DNA of 14,284 bases, from positions 1 to 14,284 of the forward strand of contig JBEKLJ010000078.1 in assembly GCA_050010255.1 (NCBI GenBank). Direction: 5' to 3'. The position numbers were made by a program, and so were the translations under genes. This DNA is from JBEKLJ01 sp050010255. GTDB taxonomy: Bacteria; Acidobacteriota; Terriglobia; Bryobacterales; Bryobacteraceae. Shown one piece after another: positions 7,201 through 13,752 of this stretch. How positions within the stretch are numbered: position 1 is the stretch's first letter; every line of letters begins with the position of its first letter. The notes under the pieces were generated by a model that made no database searches, was not told where the DNA came from, and saw only the letters and a list, made by a program, of their open reading frames with translations.

Positions 7201-7409
7201 CGCTCGCACTCACCCAGGTGCAGCCGACGGTGTTCTTGGACGGAGTGGAACTGCCCATCTCTTACTCGGGACTGGCGCCGGGGCAGGTCGGCGTCGACCA
7301 GATCAACGTCCAGGTGCCTTTCAGCGGGCTGCCTAGGGGCATGGCGATCCCGCTGACCATCACACAGGGCAATTACCAGACGACCGTAAATGTCCGGGTC
7401 GTGGACTAG
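4263..7409 (+). CDS. Large exported beta-propeller protein with C-terminal TIGR03437 domain
   Basis: The 1048-residue product has a hydrophobic export segment (MLVCSLAAGAAWA, residues 27-39) followed by YncE/NHL-like propeller repeats (about 45-365, with units such as LALSPDGRYLLVT and VVYVANFTANRIDVI). Next come a BACON/Ig-like domain (about 370-470), a second propeller-like segment (about 476-800, e.g. NRFYVLRQDKDLVLVFDG), and a TIGR03437 domain (813-1048, beginning PHIDAIVNAADRTPSVAPGG). Within that domain FVSPSTINGQIPFNV, DWLVIYTTGMGL and GVDQINVQVP are typical. It probably acts at the cell surface or periplasm; no enzyme motif is visible. The start is uncertain. ATG 4263 and 4269 leave a long N-region whose first 16 codons lack the local third-position G/C bias, while ATG 4341 starts right at the hydrophobic segment but has no clear ribosome binding site. 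It leads a three-gene operon. Confidence 0.88.
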   Translation: MPMDPTFASPRRSFRTPDQLLRWAGKMLVCSLAAGAAWAGTFGTVVQIGGMASDLALDEARGVVYVANFTANRIDVISLQTKRLTDSINVPPQPSSLALSPDGRYLLVTHLSNFKPPLTPYNGLTILNLSTSTQQKLTFASPPMGVAFGYDGLALVVTTTDFVLLDPDSGYIQTLATVDDVITPKQLPSPVPPLGPRAIIRASMTASANMNVVWGIIEVQDAENTALIFCYDAVSKLVSGTVWIAQPPMGPRVISTNRDGTRVIAGWGLWHEQGFLLAQFPDALGNFSVGSHAIDSGRGLVYAQVPDSKWTSATPPVMIVADSDNLNVREQLKLNENLSGRSVLSADGSVMYAISDSGLTILPVGSLTRSPQVTVTQEDVVFRGNWCHRGVLTQDINIVDPGGNRTDFELSTTMPGVTFSQTTGTTPATVTITVDMSAFQDNKGTITGFINVTSAAGVNVIPPVRVLINNREPDQRGTIFDVPGTLVSVLADPARNRFYVLRQDKDLVLVFDGSNYSQIATLRTGNTPWSMAITFDRKYLIIGADNSQVAHVYNLDTLQLYRLVIFPGGHYPRWIAASARAILAACRVAGPIHVIDQIQLPTGIATQLPSLGVWENNIDIDTALVASPTGASILGVEANGRVMIYDANADTFAVARTITDALSGAVAALSDDTYIVDNLVLNASGVPVQALETASGSSSGFALVDGLGLRTTAPDSSSPGVIQRVDFALGASVRPTRMIEAPVIQNKVTVTIPGVCNTVFVGLCTPDTTETITSGATFLRTLAPLANGNAIISLTTSGFTVLAWTYDQAVAAPHIDAIVNAADRTPSVAPGGLFTVSGSFLSPTSAVASEVPLPTALADSCMTINGALVPLIFVSPSTINGQIPFNVSGAATMILRTTAGVSNSFRFTLLPVAPAIFRVDLTASDGWITSGVATVVRAANNELVTPTNPIQPGDWLVIYTTGMGLTTPDVKSGYPGPTDPLALTQVQPTVFLDGVELPISYSGLAPGQVGVDQINVQVPFSGLPRGMAIPLTITQGNYQTTVNVRVVD

Positions 7410-7410
7410 A

Positions 7411-7416
7411 AGGAGG
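7411..7416 (+). promoter_or_regulatory. Strong ribosome binding site of the barrel gene
   Basis: AGGAGG, a perfect core Shine-Dalgarno sequence, begins two bases after the stop codon of the propeller gene and 15 bases before the ATG at 7426 (9-base spacer). It fixes the start of the barrel gene there rather than at the upstream in-frame GTG at 7390, and suggests the barrel may be made in larger amounts than the proteins on either side. Confidence 0.8.
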
Positions 7417-7425
7417 CCCACGGCC

Positions 7426-8061
7426 ATGCGATCATTCGCGGTCGGGTGCTTTGCCCTGGCGCTCGCGGGCGCCTGCCTGGCGCAGCAGTGGCAGCTCGGC
7501 GCCTCCGGCGGAGTCGGCTTCTACAGGAACGTCACCGTTGAACGGGCCGGCCAGGACGCCCAGGCGGGCTTCAAGCTCGGCCCGGCGTTCTCGGTCTTCG
7601 CTGGCCAGGATCTCTACAACCACCTGGGCGGCCAGTTCCGGTACGACTTCCAGTTGAGTGACCTGAAGGTCTCTTCAGGCGGCGAGGAGGCCAGCCTCGC
7701 CGGGCAGTCGCACGCCGTGCATTACGACCTGCTCTTCCTGGCCGGGAAGCGCGGCGCAGCGCTTCGCCCGTTTATCGCCGTGGGCGGCGGCGTCAAGCTG
7801 TACCGTGGAACGGGCGCGCCGCACGAGTCGCAGGCGCTGGGCCAGTTCGTCGCGCTGACCCACACCTCGGACGTCAAGGGCCTGATCACGTTCGGCGGCG
7901 GAGTCAGAATGAAGCTCGGCCGGCGCTGGTGCCTGCACGTTGAGGCGCTCGACTACCTCACGCGTTTCCCCACCCAGGTGGTTACGCCGGTGCCACCCTC
8001 CAAGCTGGGCGGTTGGCTGCACGACATAGTGCCCATGTTGGGTCTGAGTATCGGTTTCTAG
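7426..8061 (+). CDS. Small outer-membrane beta-barrel protein
   Basis: The 211-residue product starts with a signal peptide (MRSFAVGCFALALAGACLA, probably cut before QQWQLG). It then shows alternating polar and hydrophobic strands with aromatic girdles, for example GASGGVGFYRNVTV, LGGQFRYDFQLSDL, SHAVHYDLLFLAG, RPFIAVGGGVKLYRG, LITFGGGVRMKL and WCLHVEALDYLTRF. It ends LGLSIGF, with the terminal phenylalanine typical of substrates of the Bam outer-membrane insertion machinery. Length and strand pattern fit an eight-stranded OmpA/OmpX-like barrel. The LAGAC stretch weakly resembles a lipobox, but alanine at -3 argues against a lipoprotein. It lies 16 bases after the propeller gene and 12 before the repeat-protein gene, so it is part of the same operon. 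It may anchor, export or shelter one of the large neighbours; that role is inferred. Confidence 0.85.
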   Translation: MRSFAVGCFALALAGACLAQQWQLGASGGVGFYRNVTVERAGQDAQAGFKLGPAFSVFAGQDLYNHLGGQFRYDFQLSDLKVSSGGEEASLAGQSHAVHYDLLFLAGKRGAALRPFIAVGGGVKLYRGTGAPHESQALGQFVALTHTSDVKGLITFGGGVRMKLGRRWCLHVEALDYLTRFPTQVVTPVPPSKLGGWLHDIVPMLGLSIGF

Positions 8062-8073
8062 CGAGGAACTCGA

Positions 8074-10395
8074 ATGAGACGTCTTATCCTATTCGCGGCC
8101 GCGCAAGCGCTGCTGGGCGCCGCCTGGGCCCAGAGCATTGTGAACGTACGGATCACTGCCGGGGCGTGCGGCAGGTTTTGGGTGGACGGCCAGCGTTACG
8201 ACCAAGCGGCGATATTCTTCTGGCCCGAAGGCAGCCCCCATTCGCTGGCCGTATTCCCGAACTACGCGATCACGGACGCGGTGGGCTGCACCACGTCCCC
8301 CACTGCCGTGGATTCGAACGGCAGCGACGTTCCCACCCCGACGGTGATTTACGCCAGCCGGGACATCACTTCCTACACCTTCACCAGCAAATACTCCTAC
8401 CGGGTCGATGTCATCATCAACCGCGGGGGCAGTTGGCCGCATTTGGATTGCGCCGGCGGACCGTCGGCCGGGGAGCTTCTCATCGGTGATGCCTGCTGGG
8501 ATCACGATGGCACGTTCTGGGTCGACGACGGCACCGTGTTGAAGGTGACGGCCTATGCCCCGCCGGGTTGGGTGTTCATCCGCTGGGGCGGGACGTTGGA
8601 CTACTTGGCTCCCATTCCAGCGATTACGCTTACGGCGACCGAGCCGCTGACCATCATCCCGATCTTCCAACTCGGCGCCACGGTGACGATTGCGACCACG
8701 CCGCCGAACATGAAGTTGATCGTGGACAGCGCGTTGGTCACCGCGCCGATGACTTACACCTGGGCCGCGGGTTCGGTCCATCAATTGGCGCCGCTGCAGC
8801 CGCAGCCCGATGCTTGGGGCAATGACTGGGTGTTCGACTCCTGGAGCGACGGCGCCCCGGCGATGCGCCAGCTCACGGTGGGGGAGATGGGTTCGACGCT
8901 CGAGCTGACCCTCAATTACAGCAACGGCGTGCGGGTGAGCTTCGGCACCACTCCCATGGGGCTCAAACTGTTCATCGACGGGCGATCCAACTGGCCCTAC
9001 TGGCCCAGCTACAACTTCGTCTGGGCGCAAGGCTCCACGCACCGGATCGCCGCGCCGCTCCAGCAGACCGGCTCTGATGGCCGCCGTTACGTTTTCCGCG
9101 AGTGGACCATCGGTGGGCCGGCCGAGCAGGACTACGTCGTCGGGCCGCACAACTCCCAACCGGCGACGAATGCCGTGTACGACATCCTCGGCCAGCTCCG
9201 GGTGGAGAGCTCGCCCTCGGGCCTCACCCTGACCGTGGACGGCTCGCCCTGCGTGACGCCATGCACAATCGACCGCCCGGCGGGAACCGCCGTCCTAGTC
9301 TCGGCCCCCGCCTCGATCCCAGTCGCCGACGGCGAGCGTCTGGACTTCGATGGCTGGGCCGACGGAGGGCGGGCGCCGCGTACCTGGACCGCTGGTACGG
9401 ACGTGCAGGTTTTCCGCGCGAACTACCACACCAGCTACCGCGTCCTCGTCGTATCCGACCCGGCCAACGGAGCAACGTTCGTGCTGGACCCGCTCTCGGT
9501 AGACGGGTTCTATCCCGCCGGTACGGGGCTCCACGTCACCGTCGATGCCAAGCCCGGCTTCAAGTTCAAATACTGGGACGGTGAGTTCGATAACCCGCTG
9601 GCGGAGAGCCAGACGATCTGGATCTCGGGGCCAGTCACGCTGCGCGCCGTGCTCGAGGCGGTTCCCTTCATCGGCATAAGCAGCATCCGCAACGCCGCCG
9701 GCAAGACGCCGGAGGACATTGTCGGCCCGGGGTCGATCGTTTCGATCCTCGGCGCCGGTCTCGCCCCGCAGTGCGAGCAGGGGCCGGACAGCCCGCTGGC
9801 ACAGACGCTTTCGGGCGTCACCGTGCAGTTGATGGACCGCTTCCTGCCGCTGCTGTCCGTTTGCCCGGAGCAGATCGACATCCAGCTCTACTCGGACCTC
9901 GTGGATGGCGATTATGAGCTGACGGTACACCAGGATGGGCAGCCGGACGTGACCGGCAAGTTCACGATCAGGCGGAACGCGCCCGGCCTGTTCACCCGGC
10001 CGGTCGAGGACCAGCCCTTCGCTCTGGCCCTGCACGATGACGGCACACCGGTCACGCTGGACAACCCGGCGCAACGCAACGAGACCATCACCCTGCTGGG
10101 CACCGGCTTCGGCCCCTACGAGATCCCGGGCCTGGATGGCTTCATGGTGCCGGAAGGGTACGATCTGAAGCTGGTGGATGCGGTGGAGATCCGGGTTGGC
10201 GACAGCATCGTTCTGACGCCTGTCTCGGCCAAGGCGGCCGTGGGCTACGTCGGCAGGACGGCCATCCGGTTGAAGATCACCGACGCGCTGCCGGCCAACA
10301 CGACCGTTGAGCTTCTGGCCGCTCAGAAGGACAAGAGCGATCCGGAAGGGCTGAGATACCGCAAGAGCAACAAGGTTCTCCTCCCGCTGAAGTAG
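8074..10395 (+). CDS. Exported beta-repeat protein with divergent TIGR03437-like C-terminus
   Basis: The 773-residue product has a clear signal peptide (MRRLILFAAAQALLGAAWA, cut before QS). It is followed by up to six related beta-rich units starting near residues 22, 110, 204, 286, 373 and 455. The best four share the form T-x-P-x-G-[LM]-x-L-x-[VI]-D-[GS], then W-x-x-GS-x-H, then F-x-x-W-x-x-GGP or WSDG, resembling PEGA or divergent InlB B-type repeats. Residues about 532-770 resemble TIGR03437 (SSIRNAAGKTPEDIVGPGSI, then RNETITLLGTGFGPYE). However, the cysteine-bearing SVCPEQIDIQL replaces the usual SP-x-Q-I-N-x-Q-x-P motif, and the late GVDQINV motif is missing. GAGGA at 8063-8067 with a six-base spacer supports the start. 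Likely a surface or secreted adhesive or structural protein; no catalytic motif was seen. Confidence 0.85.
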   Translation: MRRLILFAAAQALLGAAWAQSIVNVRITAGACGRFWVDGQRYDQAAIFFWPEGSPHSLAVFPNYAITDAVGCTTSPTAVDSNGSDVPTPTVIYASRDITSYTFTSKYSYRVDVIINRGGSWPHLDCAGGPSAGELLIGDACWDHDGTFWVDDGTVLKVTAYAPPGWVFIRWGGTLDYLAPIPAITLTATEPLTIIPIFQLGATVTIATTPPNMKLIVDSALVTAPMTYTWAAGSVHQLAPLQPQPDAWGNDWVFDSWSDGAPAMRQLTVGEMGSTLELTLNYSNGVRVSFGTTPMGLKLFIDGRSNWPYWPSYNFVWAQGSTHRIAAPLQQTGSDGRRYVFREWTIGGPAEQDYVVGPHNSQPATNAVYDILGQLRVESSPSGLTLTVDGSPCVTPCTIDRPAGTAVLVSAPASIPVADGERLDFDGWADGGRAPRTWTAGTDVQVFRANYHTSYRVLVVSDPANGATFVLDPLSVDGFYPAGTGLHVTVDAKPGFKFKYWDGEFDNPLAESQTIWISGPVTLRAVLEAVPFIGISSIRNAAGKTPEDIVGPGSIVSILGAGLAPQCEQGPDSPLAQTLSGVTVQLMDRFLPLLSVCPEQIDIQLYSDLVDGDYELTVHQDGQPDVTGKFTIRRNAPGLFTRPVEDQPFALALHDDGTPVTLDNPAQRNETITLLGTGFGPYEIPGLDGFMVPEGYDLKLVDAVEIRVGDSIVLTPVSAKAAVGYVGRTAIRLKITDALPANTTVELLAAQKDKSDPEGLRYRKSNKVLLPLK

Positions 10396-10417
10396 GGAGT
10401 GAAATCACCCAGGCTGC

Positions 10418-10438
10418 GGGCCGGGCGCGGGCCGGCCC
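10418..10438 (+). terminator. GC hairpin, possible terminator of the surface operon
   Basis: GGGCCGG (10418-10424) and CCGGCCC (10432-10438) form seven G-C pairs around a seven-base loop, 23 bases after the stop of the beta-repeat gene. No T-tract follows, so it is not a classical intrinsic terminator, but its place and stability fit a 3' end or a pause site. Confidence 0.35.
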
Positions 10439-10576
10439 ACAGCCGGTCTCTGGCCCTCGCAGCGTCCTGCGAATCCCTGGCCGGCTGCACAGCCGCGCCG
10501 GTCTGTGCGGACGTCTGTCGGCAGGCGGTCGCGAAGGGCCCCACGAACTCCTCACGGCGGCGATTCCAGGGCGCTG

Positions 10577-10585
10577 TGGTATGAT
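10577..10585 (+). promoter_or_regulatory. Extended -10 promoter of the phosphatase-lysA unit
   Basis: TGGTATGAT matches the extended -10 consensus TGnTATAAT at all but one position. There is no recognisable -35 box at the 17-base distance, which extended -10 promoters tolerate. Transcription would begin near 10592, about 48 bases before a 16-codon upstream ORF and 98 bases before the phosphatase gene. Confidence 0.55.
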
Positions 10586-10639
10586 GAGTGCTTCTGCAGC
10601 GTCCGGCCGCTCGTGTCCGGGGACTCTCCGTCTAAAGCC

Positions 10640-10690
10640 ATGGAACTTCAACGACTTGCAGCCGAGATCAGGGAGGCGCTCCAGAGCTGA
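10640..10690 (+). CDS. 16-codon upstream ORF overlapping the phosphatase start
   Basis: ATG at 10640 opens a frame encoding MELQRLAAEIREALQS, and its stop TGA (10688-10690) shares one base with the phosphatase ATG (TGATG). The peptide would be a short amphipathic helix with hydrophobic residues in a coiled-coil-like pattern. The ribosome binding site for the phosphatase (GGGAGG, 10671-10676) lies inside this ORF, 13 bases from the start, so translating ribosomes would cover it and then could reinitiate. It may be a coupling leader. It has no good ribosome binding site of its own, and chance is a real alternative. Confidence 0.35.
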   Translation: MELQRLAAEIREALQS

Positions 10691-12441
10691 TGCCTGCCCC
10701 GACCACCACCAAGCGTTTCCGCCAGAGAGCCGAGCTGCTGGACTTTCTTCTGGAGGTCTCCGCGGCCACTTCCGAAACGCTCACGGACCTGGACGAGCTG
10801 CTGGCCAATGTCGCTGACATCATCCGCAAGGTCATCCCTTACGAGCTGTTCGCCATTCTGCTTTACAGCGAGAAGCAGAAGACCCTGCGGATCCGGCACG
10901 CCATCGGCCATCGCGAGGAAGTGGTCAAGAACATGGTGGTGCAGCTTGGCGAAGGAATCACGGGGACGGCGGCGTCCAGGCGCCTGCCGGTGCTCGTCGG
11001 CGACGTGCGGAAGGACCCGCGGTATCTGAACGCCATCGACGCCGTGCGCGCCGAGCTAGCCGTTCCCATGGTCGCCCGCGGCCGGCTGGTCGGCGTGATC
11101 GACATCCAGTCCACCCGCGTGAACGCCTACTCGGAGGCTGACCGCGCGCTGCTGCGCATCATCGCCGCGCGGGTGGCGGTGACGATCGACAACGCGCGGC
11201 TGTTCCGCCGCGTGGACCGGCAGAATCGCACGCTGCGTCTGCTCAGCCATGTCTCGCGGGAATTCTCCTCGATCCTGGACTTGAGCGAGCTGCTGGCGCG
11301 GATCGCCGAATCGGTGAAGACGCTGATCAACTACGACGCTTTCAGCATCCTGCTGCTCGATCACGACCGCCACTACCTGCGCCACCGCTTCAGCGTCCGG
11401 CGCGACCGGCGCGTGGACCTGGACAAGATCCCGCTCGGCCGGGGCATCACTGGCGTGGCCGCCGAGTTGCGCCAGGTGATTCGCTCGGACAACACGCTCC
11501 AGGACCCACGCTACATCCCGTCCCACGCCGACGTGCGGTCGGAGGTGGCCATCCCGCTGATCGAGCACGATCGGGTCATCGGGGTAATGGACCTGGAGAG
11601 CGACCAGTACGCCTACTTCACCGACGACCACGTAAGGATGCTGACGCTGCTCGCGCCCCAGATCGCCAGCTCGGTCGAGAACGCGCGGTTATACGAGGAA
11701 CTGGCCGAGCGCGAGAAGCGCATCGAGCAGGACCTGGAAGCGGCGCGCGAGCTCCAGGCCGCGCTGCTGCCGGTCGAACCGCCGCCGATCGAGGGCCTGG
11801 AGATCGCCGCCGGGTACCGCCCCGCCCGTATCATCGGCGGCGACCTCTACGACTTCTTCCAGTACCAGGACGGCGCAGCGCTGATCGCGATCGGAGACGT
11901 GAGCGGCAAAGGCGTGGCCGCCGCCCTCTACGGCGCGCTCGCCACCGGTTTGGTGCGCACGCTGGCTCCGGCGCGGCGCGACCCCGCCGGCCTGCTGGGC
12001 ACGCTCAACCAGGCGCTGATCGAGCGCCGGGTCGATGCGCGCTCGGTCGCGCTGCTGGTTCTGCTCTGGCAGGCCCAGACCCGTCAGTTCACGATCGCGA
12101 ACTCGGGGGCGGTGCCCCCGCTGGTCTGCCGCGGCGCCCACATCATCAGGCCGCGCGCCGAGGGCGTCCCGCTGGGCCTGTTGCCCGACCGCGAATACGA
12201 GAACACCGCCTTTCAGGCGGAGCCGGGCGACGTCCTGGTGCTCCACTCCGACGGCATCACCGATCAGCCCAATCCCGCGGGCGAGGAGTACGGGCGGCAG
12301 CGTCTCATCCGGGTGCTCCAGGAAGCCTGCTCCGGCACACCCCAATCCGTCGTCAGCGCGGTGTTCTCCGACCTGGACCGGTTCACCGGCTCCGGCGCCG
12401 TCTTCGACGACCAGACCCTGCTAGCGCTGAAGGTTCTCTAA
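10690..12441 (+). CDS. GAF-GAF-PP2C (RsbU/SpoIIE-type) serine phosphatase
   Basis: The 583-residue soluble protein has two GAF sensor domains (about 32-172 and 190-335), a short charged coiled-coil linker (about 335-365, EREKRIEQDLEAARELQAAL) and a SpoIIE-type PP2C phosphatase domain to the end. Metal-binding acidic residues are all present: GGDLYD with Asp385, GDVSGKG with Asp403, SDGITD with Asp521 and the final DDQTLLALK with Asp573/574, so it should be active. Relatives dephosphorylate anti-sigma-factor antagonists (STAS proteins) in partner-switching pathways. No kinase or STAS gene is in this window, so the partner must lie elsewhere. The GAF ligands cannot be told from sequence. Its start overlaps a 16-codon upstream ORF, and lysA begins one base after its stop. 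Confidence 0.93.
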   Translation: MPAPTTTKRFRQRAELLDFLLEVSAATSETLTDLDELLANVADIIRKVIPYELFAILLYSEKQKTLRIRHAIGHREEVVKNMVVQLGEGITGTAASRRLPVLVGDVRKDPRYLNAIDAVRAELAVPMVARGRLVGVIDIQSTRVNAYSEADRALLRIIAARVAVTIDNARLFRRVDRQNRTLRLLSHVSREFSSILDLSELLARIAESVKTLINYDAFSILLLDHDRHYLRHRFSVRRDRRVDLDKIPLGRGITGVAAELRQVIRSDNTLQDPRYIPSHADVRSEVAIPLIEHDRVIGVMDLESDQYAYFTDDHVRMLTLLAPQIASSVENARLYEELAEREKRIEQDLEAARELQAALLPVEPPPIEGLEIAAGYRPARIIGGDLYDFFQYQDGAALIAIGDVSGKGVAAALYGALATGLVRTLAPARRDPAGLLGTLNQALIERRVDARSVALLVLLWQAQTRQFTIANSGAVPPLVCRGAHIIRPRAEGVPLGLLPDREYENTAFQAEPGDVLVLHSDGITDQPNPAGEEYGRQRLIRVLQEACSGTPQSVVSAVFSDLDRFTGSGAVFDDQTLLALKVL

Positions 12442-12442
12442 C

Positions 12443-13690
12443 GTGACCGACTGGTTCCACTACGACCGCAACGACCTGGTTTGCGAGGAAGCGCCGCTGG
12501 CGGACATCGCCGCCGAGGCCGGCACGCCGTGCTACGTGTACTCCAGCCGCACCATCCTCGATCGCTACCGCGCTTACGATGAGGGCCTCGCTGGGGTGCC
12601 GCACCGCATCTGTTACGCGGTGAAAGCCAACTCCAGCCTGGGCGTGCTCGCGCTGCTGGCCTCCGCCGGCGCCGGCTTCGACGTTATTTCCGGCGGGGAG
12701 CTCTACCGCGTTCTGGAGGCCGGCGGCGATCCTTCGGGCGTAGTCTTCTCGGGCGTCGGCAAGACGGCCGGCGAGATCGAGTACGCGCTGGCTCGGCGCA
12801 TCCATGGTCTCAACTGCGAGTCCGAAGCCGAGCTGGCGCTGATCGACGCCCTGGCGGCGCGGCTGGGCGTGAAGCCCCAGGTCGCACTGCGGGTCAACCC
12901 GGACGTGGACGCCCTGACGCACCCTTATGTCTCGACCGGCCTGCGCGAGAACAAGTTCGGCATCTACATCGGGGAGGTCGAAGCCGTCTACGAGCGTGGC
13001 CGGGCGCTACGCAACGTGGTGCTGGAGGGCGTGAGCTGCCACATCGGCTCGCAACTGCTCGACACCGCCCCGATGCTCGAGGCGGCAGAGAGGCTGCTCG
13101 CCCTGGTGGAGCGGCTGCGCCGAGGCGGCATCGCTATTCGCACGCTCGATCTGGGCGGCGGCCTGGGCGTCGCCTACCGTTTCGGCGAACCGGCGCCCGA
13201 CATCCGCTCCTTCACCGCCCGCATCCGCCAGATGGTGGAGGGCAAGGGCCTGTTTGTGACGCTCGAGCCAGGCCGCTCCATCGTAGCCGAGGCGGGCCTG
13301 CTGATTACCCGCGTGCTCTACCGCAAGTGCAGCCCGTCGAAGGAGTTCATCGTGGTCGATGCGGCCATGAACGACTTGATCCGGCCCTCGCTCTACCAGT
13401 CGCATCACGAAATCGTCCCAGTGCGCAAGAGCGGTCGCGGCGCCGTGATCGCCGACGTGGTTGGGCCGGTCTGCGAGACGGGCGACTTCCTGGCCCGCGA
13501 CCGCGAGCTCGCCGACGTGCTCCCCGGCGACCTGCTGGCAGTGGCTACGGCCGGCGCGTACGCGTTCGTCGCGGCCTCCAACTACAACTCGCGGACGCGA
13601 CCCCCGGAGGTTCTGGTGGAGGGCGCTAAATGGCGCATCATCCGGGCCCGCGAAACGTACGAGGACCTGGTGCGCGGCGAGCGCGTCTGA
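12443..13690 (+). CDS. lysA: Diaminopimelate decarboxylase
   Basis: LysA decarboxylates meso-diaminopimelate to L-lysine, the last step of lysine synthesis, using pyridoxal phosphate. The 415-residue product has the fold-type III motifs in order: CYAVKANSS with the PLP lysine Lys61, FDVISGGEL, FSGVGKT, PYVSTGLRENKFGIY, CHIGSQ, the phosphate-binding LDLGGGLGV, LEPGRSIVAEAG, GPVCETGDFLA with active-site Cys344, and GAYAFVAASNYNSR. Length is normal. The start is GTG at 12443, one base after the phosphatase stop, with AAGG about 9 bases upstream; no in-frame ATG exists nearby. It is thus almost certainly cotranscribed and probably translationally coupled with the upstream phosphatase, an unexpected partner for a biosynthetic enzyme. 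No dapF or dapA lies in this window. Confidence 0.96.
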   Translation: MTDWFHYDRNDLVCEEAPLADIAAEAGTPCYVYSSRTILDRYRAYDEGLAGVPHRICYAVKANSSLGVLALLASAGAGFDVISGGELYRVLEAGGDPSGVVFSGVGKTAGEIEYALARRIHGLNCESEAELALIDALAARLGVKPQVALRVNPDVDALTHPYVSTGLRENKFGIYIGEVEAVYERGRALRNVVLEGVSCHIGSQLLDTAPMLEAAERLLALVERLRRGGIAIRTLDLGGGLGVAYRFGEPAPDIRSFTARIRQMVEGKGLFVTLEPGRSIVAEAGLLITRVLYRKCSPSKEFIVVDAAMNDLIRPSLYQSHHEIVPVRKSGRGAVIADVVGPVCETGDFLARDRELADVLPGDLLAVATAGAYAFVAASNYNSRTRPPEVLVEGAKWRIIRARETYEDLVRGERV

Positions 13691-13721
13691 AGCTTCCGTT
13701 CCGCTCCGGCGTACACTGGTC

Positions 13722-13738
13722 TGTGAGTGCCGCTCACA
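13722..13738. promoter_or_regulatory. 17-bp dyad (operator or hairpin) upstream of the VOC gene
   Basis: TGTGAGTGCCGCTCACA has perfect 6-bp arms around a five-base centre. The half-sites TGTGA/TCACA are those of CRP/FNR-family sites, but the spacing is seven bases instead of six. It lies just after a weak -10-like TACACT (13712-13717) and 28 bases before the start codon, so it would suit a repressor or an RNA hairpin in the leader better than an activator. Confidence 0.4.
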
Positions 13739-13752
13739 AACCGGCATGTCTC

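Larger units (their letters stand above)
10396..10639. other. Structured intergenic region without a gene
   Basis: I see no convincing coding sequence here; the small frames present have unlikely composition. The first 90 bases can fold strongly: a 7-bp hairpin at 10418-10438, then AGCCGG (10441-10446) pairing with CCGGCT (10481-10486) around an inner hairpin TCGCAG-CGTC-CTGCGA (10457-10472). After about 90 unstructured bases an extended -10 promoter appears at 10577-10585. The structures could form the 3' end of the surface operon transcript or a small RNA. Confidence 0.5.

Noticed and set aside
4323..7427. Minus-strand open frame of 1034 codons opposite the propeller gene
   Set aside because: It is a shadow produced by the high third-position G/C of the + strand gene; the product is Arg/Gly/His-rich low-complexity sequence with no recognisable fold.
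7426..7485. Barrel protein as a lipoprotein (Cys in LAGAC)
   Set aside because: Alanine stands at -3 where a lipobox needs Leu/Val/Ile, a good signal-peptidase I site follows, and the rest is a transmembrane barrel ending in phenylalanine.
10399..10584. Small + strand frame in the intergenic region (61 codons, GTG start)
   Set aside because: It has no ribosome binding site, an unlikely Arg/Ala/Cys composition, and overlaps the predicted hairpins and promoter.
10690..12441. PP2C phosphatase as the regulator of the ECF sigma factor at 2344
   Set aside because: The anti-sigma factor there is a zinc-finger membrane type, not a kinase-type partner-switch protein, and the genes are about 8 kb apart with separate promoters.
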